Below, one piece after another: positions 20,238 through 30,284 of a stretch of DNA of 64,000 bases (positions are counted from its first letter, which is position 1; every line of letters starts with the position of its first letter). Both the position numbers and the translations under genes were made by a program. Origin of the DNA: Amoebophrya sp. A120 (lineage: Eukaryota > Sar > Dinophyceae > Syndiniales > Amoebophryaceae); the NCBI GenBank assembly GCA_905178155.1, contig CAJINV010000002.1, positions 7,737,650 to 7,801,649 of the forward strand, in the 5' to 3' direction. The notes below the pieces were generated by a model. The model worked only from the letters and a program-made list of their open reading frames with translations, was not told the origin of the DNA and ran no database searches.

Positions 20238-20640
20238 TGTCGTCGTCGTCACAAAAATCTACTGCAAGCACGGTATTATAGTTCATACATCTTCAATGAG
20301 AAACGGGATCACGTCGAATTTTCCATGTTCTTGCACATCAGAGTTAATACGGAAGTACTTTCGACTACGACTGCATGCAACATACTAATACTAAACTGGA
20401 GACAAACATATGCTTCTGCGCTCCGCTGCTGCATTGCGAATTGGAACAAAGAGGTTTTTATTCACCAACGAGCAGTCGGCCGCTACGTACTGTGCAAAAG
20501 CAAAGCAAGTCCCCATTTCATTTTCGTAGATCTAGAGAGCTCTCAGTTTGAATAACGACAGAAAGCAGGATAAAACACATCCAATGACAATTTGGGTTCG
20601 AATCTCAACAAGAGCGATTGCGATAGGGAAACGCCCGAAA
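20238..20640. other. Spacer upstream of glucosidase I
   Basis: No supported gene. It contains a short box-B-like string near 20594-20606, judged insufficient for a tRNA. Confidence 0.35.
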
Positions 20641-22025
20641 TAGCGTGTAGCAAATTTGCGCAACCGCGGACCACGAGGGCGAAAGGCCGTCGCAGCGAGC
20701 CTTGCTAGTCCGTCACCGAAGTTTGCGGCACGCAACAAGCCCGCCGCCGGTACTAAGGCGTAGACTGACAACGAAAAGGAGAGGCAACGAACCAACCGCG
20801 CACCCCCGGCCCTCGCCCCAGCCAAGAAAAAAGCGGTCGGCGCGGGGCTGCCTGGGGCCGATTTGTGGCGGGCCGGCGTTGCTTTGGCTGGCCGAGCCCA
20901 TTCATTGGGGCGCCGGGCCGCCAAGGTAAGAAGGCGGGCCGGCGCGCGGGGCGGGCAGGAAGACCGGCCGGCCTGGGTCCCTCCACCCAGAGTAAAGGGG
21001 GCCCTGCCTGGAAACCGCGCGCGGGCCCACCTGGGAAACAGGGCGCCGGGCGAGTCTCGCCGGCCGCGCGCGCCACCGGCCCCACCCTTTCGGCAACAAG
21101 GCTCCCGGGGCCTTGGCGCCGCGATTGCGGGGAGAACGAAGGCAGGAGGGCGCACCCGCAGAAACAAATGGCGGCGCTGATGCGAGAGACGGGCCCCTCC
21201 GGTCCTCATATCTCTGCCGCTTCCGCCGGCGCGCCTCGGTCGTGTTCGAGCGGCAACGCGATGGCCACCTCCGGCCCCGCTTCATCCTCGCGCGCCCTTC
21301 TGTCCGAGGGGCCGCCGAGGTAGGGCCGCCTGCGGCCTTCCAAGGGGGCCAGGACCTGTAGGAGCGGTAGGGCGCCGCCGGCCCCGGGGCGGTGCGCCGC
21401 GCGGGGCCGGCCCGGCCCGGCCCATCGCAGAAGGGCGCGCGCGCCGCGCGCAACCAATGTTCCAGCCCTACGGCGCCAGCAGGGGGGCCGGGCCCGCGGG
21501 CCCGCCCACACTTGCCAGCAGCAGCGGAGCGGGGGGATTCGGGCGGGCCCGCCTGGAGCTCTCGGGCTGGGCCCTGCCCGATTTCTTGTTTCCTGCCCTC
21601 CCCATCCCCGCTAGAGTCGCAAATGCCCCGCGCGCCCTGCCCCCTCGCTTTCCTGGAAGCTCCCGCGGTCTTGTTTGATCTGCATCGGCAACCAGATCAC
21701 GCGCCGCATATCAGGCGGGCACTCCGCTCCCGGCGTCCGCGCCGGGCCGCTCTATCGCGTCGGCTAAATAGATCACCAAGAGGGGGGGCAGGCGTGGGCC
21801 CGGCCCCGGCCTCGCCAACACCACGGCGCCGCGCGCGTCCAGGATCTGGCCCGGCTCAAAATCTGGCAGGCGAACTCGAGGCGCGCCCCCCTTGGCTACA
21901 GGCTCTGCATCGGGGCGGGGTGCGAAGCGTTTTCGAACCACCATCGACGTCCGCCATCCACTACCCTGCTGCGCTCCTTCGTGCAGACCCGACTACCTCC
22001 AGACAAGTCTGGAAGGCAAACTGAG
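20640..22025. other. Very GC-rich gene-poor island
   Basis: About 1.4 kb with visibly higher G+C than anything else in the window, full of GGCCGG, GCGCGC and GGCCCGG strings, with sharp edges near 20640 and 22025. Frames are open on both strands because stop codons are rare in such sequence (for example 20532-21209 minus and 21392-22024 plus). Their products are Pro/Arg/Ala/Gly-rich with no recognisable domain, so I do not call a gene. A small perfect hairpin (CCAGAC AA GTCTGG) sits at the right edge, near 21998-22011. Confidence 0.7.
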
Positions 22026-22662
22026 CCTGGGGGAACGGGAAGCAAGAGCAACGCATAACAATAAGCGAATAAGTTTAAGTACTATTCTCATTGCGCATGA
22101 AGGCTGTGGAGAACACAATTCGCCAGAAAATCGTTCGGAAGTGCCCTTCTAAAACTGCTTGTTCACCAGTTTTTTTACAGCAATGGCACAGACATTGAAG
22201 ACTCGGTCGATGGTACTCACTTAGCTAATCGGTGGCAACGGTAGACGCTGCTCGTCTGCACTGTCGTTTCATTGCTATGTGTCGCATCACGGCAGAAAAT
22301 TGTTGATCACGAGGTGGACCTCAACCACATCGTCGGTCATCATCTTCACCAAGGCGACGGCGGTCGTTTGATAAATGAAATATGCGGGTGCGAAAAAGTC
22401 TGGTCATTAAATTATTCATGAAGTGGAGATGATCTAGATGATGCTACTCCTCCTAGCCAAAAAAACAACGTATGTTACTGGCGCTCAATGTGTCGCGGTA
22501 GATGTAGATGTCAATAAAAATGATAGAGGTAGGGCGACGGGCCCAGCGCACGTGTGGAAAGTAAAAAACGGAACATGTGGGAAAAAACAGAAATTTTTCT
22601 ACCATCTTGCTCAATGTCAATGAACAATAGCGCTAACTTGGCGCAGCTTCCTCGTCGATCTA
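22026..22662. other. Intergenic region
   Basis: Base composition returns to the window average. I see no gene or repeat. Confidence 0.35.
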
Positions 22663-25600
22663 TCACCCCAGGAACAACACCAGGCAGATGAAGAAGAACA
22701 GCAGTTCTAGACTCCGCGGGTTCTGGTCGTAATAAAACGCTTGCTTGACCCTTCCCAGAAGCTCGTCAAACGCTTTTGTTCCCTGCAACGATGGTGCAAG
22801 AATCAGGCCCCGTTGCGGTTTTGTCTTGTCGTCTTGCTCGCGAAGCGCGTCTGATTCATCGGCGTCATCGAAGACTGAAGACGATTCTTTATCCGGAGGT
22901 TTTTCTTTTCCGCCGAGGCCACCGTCGCTATCAAGTACTGGTCCCGTGAAAATAGAGGGCGTACGGACATCGTCGCCTATGTCCCACAGGCCATCTTCGC
23001 TTCGCGCAAGATAGGAGCCGTTCGCTCCCGCCCGACTGCTTCGCCTTGCGACGCAAACATTCTGCTCGAGCCACAAACGTGTCTGATCGATAAAATCAGC
23101 ACGCCCGAGCTTCGTCAGTACGGACTGCGGCAGACCTGCATCTTCGCCACTTTTCAGGTCGTTCTTTTTCTCTTCGTTCTTTGCGTTCTCTTCTGGGCCG
23201 TTCTGGAGGAGTCCGTCGCTCTTGTTCCCAAATGCCGCGGGGTCGCTCTCATTTCTATCTGCATTCTCCACCAGTACGGCGATTTTTTCCAGTTCCTTTA
23301 GCATCGCCTTGTTATTGTAGAACCCCTCTTGTTGAACACGAAACCCGGGGTAGTCGCAGCACCGCGTGTTTCCGTACAAATGGCTGGGATCTTTTGCCAA
23401 GCTGTCTTCGATCGCCACACAGGTGTTGCGGCAGACCGAGTCGGCGAAGAGGAACGACAAAGTCGCGATCAGTCCGAATCCCGGCGTGGTTGACGTGTTT
23501 TGCGTGATCTGGAACGTGGTCGTGACTGTTGATGAACGCGGTGCGGCGCGCAGTCGTGGGGTAGGACGAGGAGGGGATGAAGACGTATCTGCCTCAGGGT
23601 GTTTGTTCATCTCTCGGGCGAGCACAGGCAACATCATGCTCGGTCGTCGATCGGAGGATCTCTCGTCTTGACGCGGTGAGGAAGAGGATGATCTCGGCCG
23701 ATCTTTTTCCCGGTTAATATTTCTGTCGCCGTACCCGATGGAAAAATGATTTGGAAGTGGCACCTGCTCTGGTGCTCGTGACGACGAAGAAGGAGAAGAA
23801 TCCACGGCGGCTGCAGCTTGTCCTCCGTCTAGTATTTCTTCACGTCTTGTTCGGTGCCCGTCCTCATCCGGTGGCTCAGCCGCGCGTGCGGCAAGCAGAC
23901 TGGTGTTTTGCTCCTCCTGCTCGGAGTGTGCTAAATGGTTATGGTCGGTCTGCTCAACAACAAAGCGATCTCGATGCACCGAAGCCGAGCTTCCGCGCAA
24001 GGACGGTCGTCTTGACATGACGTTGCTGGTATTCGTGAAGAGACCGGCATCCTTTGATCCAGAAGTTCCGACATGGTCATTATGATTGGTTTGCTGTGGC
24101 GTCATCGTGGTCACGCTATCCGCGACAGAGAGTTGCTCTGGGCGGTTGTGGGCGCTACTAGAACGTTCCCGCTCTTCATCTACTGCACACAGAAGTCTAC
24201 GTCTCCTGTTCACCAAAATCGTCAGCCTCCTCTGCAACGCCTTGACCTGCTCTTGCAAGTGCAGGTATTTCAGCGCAAACAGCACCTGTCCCGAGTAGAG
24301 CAGCAACGCGATCACGTGCCGCAGCAAATGCAGCCAAACGTCGTGCCCCCCGTGAAAACTAAACGCCGGTATGAGCTCGAAAAAGAAGTGCCTGAAGAAA
24401 AGCAAGACGAAACTCGTGACCAGCAGCACCATGCGGAAGGGAAGAGTGTGGTTCGAGATAGGCTGGAGATCATCATGATCATGTTGTAGTCGTGCCGTCA
24501 CTGGAACGGGATGACAAGAAGATGGGCGGTTGAATATCTCAGCCTCGTGTTCTTGGTACACTGTGCGATGAGGAAGATCGAGATAATCATCTTGACGCGA
24601 CGAGTTTATGATCTTCGCCGAGGCGGGGGTCGTCGGCTGCTCGAGGGTCTGGTTTTCTCGCCTAATCATGTGCGAGCCTGAAGGTGACCTGCTTGCGGCT
24701 GTGGGAACACTTTCCATTTGTCGTGTCAGTGTTGCAGGGAGAGAAAGGTTGTTGACGGCTCCTGTCGGAGCAGCTGCCTGGTGATGTCGAAGATCGCCGC
24801 TCAGCGCTGCATCTTGTTCTCCCAAACATGACGCTTCCCGGCGCACTGGAGTTTTATTTGCGGAACGTGGTGATGTCCGCACTGCGGGCTGACCGGCTCC
24901 TATTTGTTGCTCATCCGTTGCGGATGAAGAGAACAACCTCGGCCTTGGCGTTCCATCCTCTGCAGCAAAGTGCTGGTGACCCTGATCCACTTCCACCCGC
25001 TCCTCTTCTTTTCGCACTATGCTGATTCTGCTCTTCCCGTACTTTTTAACACAACTTGCTCCATGTCCGCTACGATGGCACGCGGTGGTTCCACATGCCA
25101 CGCTGCAGAAAAAGAACGTGGCGAGGCCGCCACGCAAGAAGAAGGACACACACAGGTCGTACATCTGCGAGAAACCGACGCTGGGGCGAATTTGGTGGCT
25201 TTCGGTCACTAACAGCTCAAAGTCCAGGTTAAAAAAGCCGCGGGGGAGGGGAAAGGTGCCCGCGGGGCTGTAGAGACCGACCATGGTAAGGTAGAGGGTT
25301 GTCAGAGTGAAGAAACTCACTGCAACTAAAAGTTTGGGGTTTCGTCTTTCCTCGTCCTCGATGGTGATCAGAACTTTGTCTTCCTTACGAGCAATCGTGC
25401 CTGTCTCAGGTGGACGTGCATGTTGAGTGTGGCTGCCGTCATCTCGCGGTTGAAAATGGCCGCACTGTTCTTCCTGCTCCTCCTTGTCGCGGTGGTATTC
25501 GTGAGGTTTGGATGACGAAAAAGTATCAAGCCCGGAACTTGCACTTCTCCTCAGCTTTTCGTCCCGCGCAATCTGTAGCTCTACTCCCGGTGCGGCCCCT

Positions 25601-27285
25601 CGCAAATAGGTCAAGAACGCGGCGCTGTGGAGGAAAGCCAGAAAGCCGGCGAACAGGAAGCCGCAACACCAGAGAATCACTACGACTGCTTTCGTGCAAA
25701 AACACCAAAACACCTCCTGCTGCTGCTGGAGGAGGACCTGGGATGAGATCCGACGGGTCAAAGTCGGCTGTTCCTGTAGTTGCGCAGCCCCGTTACTAGT
25801 TGCTGCCGTTCTCGTCAAATCGGCGAAGAAGCCGTAGTAGGGTCTTGTCAGGTCCGGATGCGAAAAGGAGACCCAGGAGACCAATACCCCGCGGAAAAAA
25901 CACAGGTCGCAGATCGCCGAGAGGATCAAAATAGTGATCACCGCTCGGGACATCAAGCTGTCGCGCTTCAGGTAGACGAATTCTGCGGCAGCTCCTCCTC
26001 CTGTTGCACCTTGGTTCGCTCCGTCCGGCTGGAAACCGTCAGTCACAGAAGCTGTAGCACCCCCGCGCTGCAGAACTTTGCGCAGGAACACGTATTGCAG
26101 CCACAGGAAGTAGCTGGAAAAAAGAAACAGCAGGCAGAACAGAAAAATTACCTCGGCGCCGAATGTTGACCCAGGCACGACGGCAGGAGGGGGTGGAGAA
26201 TATGCAGCTGTAGTCGCCGTCGTTTTTGCTGCCGCAAAAGCGATGACGCAGTACCCGATCTGGGTCGCAAGGGAGCACGAGGCTCCGATGGTGTACAAGA
26301 CAGGCAACGGGGTCAATGCACACGCTGCAGGACACGATATTGCTGTTTTACTAGCGCCAAATGTTCGCGCTGCTGCTTGTCCGTCGATGTCGGAGTTAGA
26401 TGAGCTAGGGGACATCAGCCGAACTGAACCCTGACTGTCGACACCAGAACCCACAGGATGTTCATCTTCGGCGGTCACGGCAGGAGCCGCGTTGTTAGGC
26501 GTTTTTAAATGGTATCTAGTTGATGCTGTCATCATGTTGGCTTGCTCCGCCAGTTCGCGTTTCCTTTTATTCGATTCTGCAGGGCGAACCACCACCATTG
26601 CACTTCTGCAGAGCCAGAATACCGAGTAGACCCCGCAAACCTGCTTCGCAAGGTAAAACAATAGAAATTCCAGCGTGAGTGGGATAAACGTGACCTCGCC
26701 GGAGAGGTCGCGCACCGTAAGTACGTTGTTCGTTTCCCCCCAAAGCAGGGTCCAAATCACGAGGACGAGCGGGAAACACAGAAGCAAAAACAGGCTCCAA
26801 AGCCACTTGCAAAAATCCGAGCAGGACTTGCGCTTCCCGCTTGATATTGCAGCGGTGGTAGGACCACGAGGTGGGGCAAGAAGGTGGTGCTCTTGCTGCC
26901 TATTGCTGTTGCTCTGTCGCGCCGCCCCAACGGTGTTGTAGGTGCCCTGTGTGCTGCGAGCTGCCGCATCTTCCGGTGCGACCGCTGCGCCCGAAGCCAG
27001 CGGAGCTGGTCCGGAGCGCTGCGCGTGTCCCTCTCCCTGCTGCGCACTAGCATTACGGCGGTTGAAAAAGCAAGGAAAGAGTGTTCGCAACACGCCCGCG
27101 GTTGTCCACGTGGTTTTCCTGTCGAAAGGATCCACAAGAGGACGCACCACGCTTCGTGTTCTGCGTGCACAACTACTGCAATATGCCAGGACGGTCGCGA
27201 AAAAACGGGTGGTCGCGGGCTGCCGCTGCCGCTCGGCTTGTTCATCAGCCGCCATGCCAAATAACTTTTCCGTCCCTGCTTTCAT
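22663..27285 (-). CDS. Large polytopic membrane protein, family unknown
   Basis: About 1,540 residues. ATG at 27285 is used because the codon at 27300 is TTG. Around 11-12 hydrophobic segments are visible, among them WLWSLFLLLCFPLVLVIWTLLW (~165), FIPLTLEFLLFYLA (~205), VIFLFCLLFLFSSYFLWL (~380), ITILILSAICDLCFF (~455), VVVILWCCGFLFAGFLAFL (~540), SFFLRGGLATFFFCSVACG (~715), RMVLLVTSFVLLFFRHFFFE (~965), HVIALLLYSGQVLFALKYL (~1005) and a C-terminal tail anchor LELLFFFICLVLFLG. A Cys-containing segment near residue 1300 (FADSVCRNTCVAI, GNTRCCDYPGF) may be lumenal. Long Ser/Arg/Gln-rich loops separate the segments. One continuous frame of this length without introns is notable. No transporter or channel signature recognised. 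Confidence 0.7.
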   Translation of the reverse strand: MKAGTEKLFGMAADEQAERQRQPATTRFFATVLAYCSSCARRTRSVVRPLVDPFDRKTTWTTAGVLRTLFPCFFNRRNASAQQGEGHAQRSGPAPLASGAAVAPEDAAARSTQGTYNTVGAARQSNSNRQQEHHLLAPPRGPTTAAISSGKRKSCSDFCKWLWSLFLLLCFPLVLVIWTLLWGETNNVLTVRDLSGEVTFIPLTLEFLLFYLAKQVCGVYSVFWLCRSAMVVVRPAESNKRKRELAEQANMMTASTRYHLKTPNNAAPAVTAEDEHPVGSGVDSQGSVRLMSPSSSNSDIDGQAAARTFGASKTAISCPAACALTPLPVLYTIGASCSLATQIGYCVIAFAAAKTTATTAAYSPPPPAVVPGSTFGAEVIFLFCLLFLFSSYFLWLQYVFLRKVLQRGGATASVTDGFQPDGANQGATGGGAAAEFVYLKRDSLMSRAVITILILSAICDLCFFRGVLVSWVSFSHPDLTRPYYGFFADLTRTAATSNGAAQLQEQPTLTRRISSQVLLQQQQEVFWCFCTKAVVVILWCCGFLFAGFLAFLHSAAFLTYLRGAAPGVELQIARDEKLRRSASSGLDTFSSSKPHEYHRDKEEQEEQCGHFQPRDDGSHTQHARPPETGTIARKEDKVLITIEDEERRNPKLLVAVSFFTLTTLYLTMVGLYSPAGTFPLPRGFFNLDFELLVTESHQIRPSVGFSQMYDLCVSFFLRGGLATFFFCSVACGTTACHRSGHGASCVKKYGKSRISIVRKEEERVEVDQGHQHFAAEDGTPRPRLFSSSATDEQQIGAGQPAVRTSPRSANKTPVRREASCLGEQDAALSGDLRHHQAAAPTGAVNNLSLPATLTRQMESVPTAASRSPSGSHMIRRENQTLEQPTTPASAKIINSSRQDDYLDLPHRTVYQEHEAEIFNRPSSCHPVPVTARLQHDHDDLQPISNHTLPFRMVLLVTSFVLLFFRHFFFELIPAFSFHGGHDVWLHLLRHVIALLLYSGQVLFALKYLHLQEQVKALQRRLTILVNRRRRLLCAVDEERERSSSAHNRPEQLSVADSVTTMTPQQTNHNDHVGTSGSKDAGLFTNTSNVMSRRPSLRGSSASVHRDRFVVEQTDHNHLAHSEQEEQNTSLLAARAAEPPDEDGHRTRREEILDGGQAAAAVDSSPSSSSRAPEQVPLPNHFSIGYGDRNINREKDRPRSSSSSPRQDERSSDRRPSMMLPVLAREMNKHPEADTSSSPPRPTPRLRAAPRSSTVTTTFQITQNTSTTPGFGLIATLSFLFADSVCRNTCVAIEDSLAKDPSHLYGNTRCCDYPGFRVQQEGFYNNKAMLKELEKIAVLVENADRNESDPAAFGNKSDGLLQNGPEENAKNEEKKNDLKSGEDAGLPQSVLTKLGRADFIDQTRLWLEQNVCVARRSSRAGANGSYLARSEDGLWDIGDDVRTPSIFTGPVLDSDGGLGGKEKPPDKESSSVFDDADESDALREQDDKTKPQRGLILAPSLQGTKAFDELLGRVKQAFYYDQNPRSLELLFFFICLVLFLG

Positions 27286-28589
27286 CTTGGCGTGACACAA
27301 GTCGGGTGTTGATCGCCGGTTTGATCAAACATCTTCATCATGGTCATCGATGTTTCCATGATCACACCTGATTTGATGCGCCAGCTATGCCGAATTCGTG
27401 TGATTGTTATTGGTGGTACTTACAAGCGGTCGACTAGAAGATATTCACACGTACTACCTTTTTAGTAAATCTAATACGTCAACTCGACTAGGACATCAGG
27501 CTGCTAAACACAAATAGAAATAATTCCGGATACGGATTTGAAACAATAAATCATGAGCCTAGTACTGATATATCTAGCGGAAGTCCGGAAAAAAGGCTCG
27601 CGTGCGCAAGCTCCTAGCAACCCACACCAGCGGTCGCAACTGGAGGAATAGGAAACAAAACCCTAGCGATATCCATGATCAAGACAACAACAATAACAAT
27701 ATATCCAGTTTTTATTGCAGCTTTCTTGAGCGCCTTGCTTCGACAGGATCCCAGCAAAATTTTTCATCCCTGTGTGTGCGGCTTCGGCCTATTGGAAAAA
27801 TATCTTTTCTTCGCGATCCGGCTACTGTGAGATCTACTTGAGAGGTCAGGTTCTTCTTGCGCCGTGAACGCAGGTACAGATGCAGAGACGGATCGCTATC
27901 TTTCGCATCATCACGGAAAGATACATGGCAGAAACTTGAAGTCTCATAGCGGAAGGCAACAGACTGACCGCGTGGATTTCGCAACCAACAACAACAGATA
28001 ACTTTTGGCTGGTTCCAGAGAGACGCTACAGGGGCAGAGGCAAGGATTACAGGCTCTGGCTTTTTGGTGGCCCGGACCAATTATACGCGGTGATGAGCAG
28101 CCTAAACCCATACAAGCAGGTGGCTTGCCAAGTGATTCTTTTCCTTCAAGTTCAAGATTTCCATTTCGCACGCACTGTTCGTTTTGCCTCGAGTTCTGAA
28201 ACATTTGTCAAGGTGTGTAAATTGTCAAGAAACAAGTCTGTGCTTGCTGGGCGCGTCAAAAACTTTGTCAGCATTTCTTCGAAACCTTTAAGCGCGTTTG
28301 TTAAGACCCACTTCGCTTTGTGAAATTGCGAGGTAAATCTGTAGGGTCCACCAGAAGTTTAGTACCCGGCTGTTGTAATGTAACTCCAGTAGGAGCTAGT
28401 ACTAGAGCGACGTTCGATTTTACAAGTGAGAGGGCAATTCTCGCCGTCCTCTTTTTGGTTACGACGAAGTACGGTACCTAGCAATAACAAAAACGTCAAG
28501 AACTTTTTGTTTTTCACAACTTTGGAGTCGGTGACTGGAGGTTAACACACAGACACACGACCATTCCAGAACTGTATACTCGACAAGAA
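27286..28589. other. Spacer before the retrotransposon
   Basis: 1.3 kb with only short frames. A 122-codon minus-strand frame at 27712-28080 is not low-complexity but resembles nothing I know and has no clear neighbours or splice partners. The retrotransposon target-site copy AGAA is at 28586-28589. Confidence 0.35.
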
Positions 28590-28909
28590 TGAAACAGAAA
28601 ACCGACAGGGTTCTGTGACTGTGGATCGTGCAACGCATGAGAACACCAGGAAGATCACCAGCGACAGACTGCTACGCAGTCTCAGGAAAAAAGGTTCATC
28701 GTACTAGCAGAAAAGGCAACAAGCACAAGGCTTGAGCCAAACACAGGCAGCATTAGTTCATGTAGTCTCATCCGGATGAATAGGTATTGTATTAGCTAGA
28801 CCCAGTTAACGAGTACGACCCTAGGTAGACGAGTTAACTATCTCCTTAGCTTTCTTACGAGCACAAGCAACCACACGTCACGAACCGAAATTCCCTTGTG
28901 GAGTTAACA
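28590..28909 (-). repeat. 3' LTR of the retrotransposon
   Basis: 320 bp, 319 of 320 identical to the other LTR. The spliced-leader-like string is at 28741-28731 on the minus strand. Confidence 0.95.
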
Positions 28910-28920
28910 GTTCCCCCGGG
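28910..28920 (-). other. Polypurine tract
   Basis: The coding strand reads CCCGGGGGAAC directly before the 3' LTR. The GGGGGAA purine run is where plus-strand priming would occur. Confidence 0.6.
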
Positions 28921-29048
28921 TTGTGGAATTGCTTGTGCTCCGCCTTTGAGACTACCATTGTTTTTCTAATCTCAGTTATCTATATTTCAGTATTGTGTCG
29001 TTTATCCTTCCTTGTTTTTCTCCTCCGCTCGTCTCCGTATCGTTCTGT

Positions 29049-29732
29049 TCACTCGTCCAGTATGACGAAGGGCTCGCTCTCCATGTCAACTGCACCCGCC
29101 GCGTATTGTGCGCACGCGGGGTAGTCCTGCATGTTCTTCAGCTCACGGCGATCCTTTGCGGTGGCGTAGTAGACGAAGAAGCGCTGTAACTCAAGCAGCG
29201 TCAACTCTTCTTCGCACAGCTGCATCCTGATGTAGTTGCGCCCGCCGCTCGGACACAAGAGCTGCATGTGGTGGACCACTTTGGCACACTGCTTGGCGAA
29301 ACCGGCGTAGCTGTGCGACGGATCCAACGTGGCGTCCGCGATCAGTGCCCACAGCTCCGGCTGATCCATCCGCAACAGCCCACAGTATCCCAGCATCGTG
29401 CCGCTCAGCTCTTCGTACGCCGCGCTCTTTTGGTAGCGTCCCATCGGCAAGAAGATCTTCATTTGATACTGGTACTCCAATTCAAACGTCGGGATGCAGA
29501 GCAGGCGGGGCAGGTACCGGAACGCGAGACTGTTGCACACCGAGAACCAGGTCCGGGGAATCACCAAAGGAACGGGACCGGAAACACGTTTCCCGTCGAT
29601 GCAGCTCAACACCAGATACAGCTTCTTTCGCCGGCGCTCCATAAGCTTCTTGCAGTCCGACGCGTGGGTGTGGGGAAAGAGACCACACTTCGGGTACTCC
29701 TTCTTCTCGGTAAAAGGATTCCGTCCTGCCAT
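29049..29732 (-). CDS. Retrotransposon ORF 3 after pol, unknown function
   Basis: 227 residues. ATG at 29732 is used because the codon at 29762 is TTG. It is inside the element, between pol and the 3' LTR, where some retroelements carry an env-like or accessory gene. The sequence is globular and Cys/Tyr-containing (YPKCGLFPHTHASDCKKLME, RRKKLYLVLSCIDGKRVSGP, FELEYQYQMKIFLPMGRYQK, LTLLELQRFFVYYATAKDRR). No signal peptide or membrane segment is visible, so an envelope role is not supported. Family not recognised. Confidence 0.6.
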   Translation of the reverse strand: MAGRNPFTEKKEYPKCGLFPHTHASDCKKLMERRRKKLYLVLSCIDGKRVSGPVPLVIPRTWFSVCNSLAFRYLPRLLCIPTFELEYQYQMKIFLPMGRYQKSAAYEELSGTMLGYCGLLRMDQPELWALIADATLDPSHSYAGFAKQCAKVVHHMQLLCPSGGRNYIRMQLCEEELTLLELQRFFVYYATAKDRRELKNMQDYPACAQYAAGAVDMESEPFVILDE

Positions 29733-29762
29733 CGTGCTTTCTGTTCGTACTTCCAAATCCAA

Positions 29763-30284
29763 GTTCGTTCGCGTACTGTCTTCTTGGCTTTACACGGCGG
29801 TGCTACTACACCTCACTTTACAAAAACCAAAAAAGAAATCAGAAAATAGGAAAATTACTGTGGCTGTCTAGGTTTAACTTTTTCTAACGCGTCTGTCGGT
29901 AGAGCTTTTGGTTGTGACTTACAAAATTTTAGTTCGTTCTTACGGTGGGTCGTACTTCTCTCTGAAACATCATCCGCTGTGAAAATGGATTGATGAGTAA
30001 AATGATGTCAAAACAGGCCAGAAAGCTTTCGATGATTGAATTCAAAAACACAAAAATTTCAAGACTCATTACTCTCTTTTGTTGTGTCGTTTTCCTGTAA
30101 ATCTACCGGATCTGGGTCGTTTATTTCGTGCGAACTTTTTGTTTGATTTGTAGTGGTGAATCGTACAAGATTGCTGATGAAGATCTCTTTTTCTTTTAGA
30201 CTTTTCTTTGTTGAGGTTATTCATTTTACACTGTCATTCTCTGAAACTTAAACTAAAATCATACATAGAAAACAAGAAAACGGA
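29763..30284. other. AT-rich spacer inside the element between pol and ORF 3
   Basis: T-rich, no frame of note. It could hold the signals for making ORF 3 mRNA. Confidence 0.35.

Noticed and set aside
20590-20620. tRNA-like T-arm (TTGGG TTCGAAT CTCAA) resembling a pol III box B
   Set aside because: No matching D-arm, acceptor strand or U33-containing anticodon loop is found upstream, so neither a tRNA nor a tRNA-derived SINE can be supported.
20532-22024. Long frames on both strands in the GC-rich island
   Set aside because: Stop codons are rare in such composition. The products are Pro/Arg/Ala/Gly-rich with no domain, so they are not evidence of genes.
29049-29732. Envelope gene in the retrotransposon
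   Set aside because: The ORF is in the right place but has no signal peptide, furin-like site or membrane segment.
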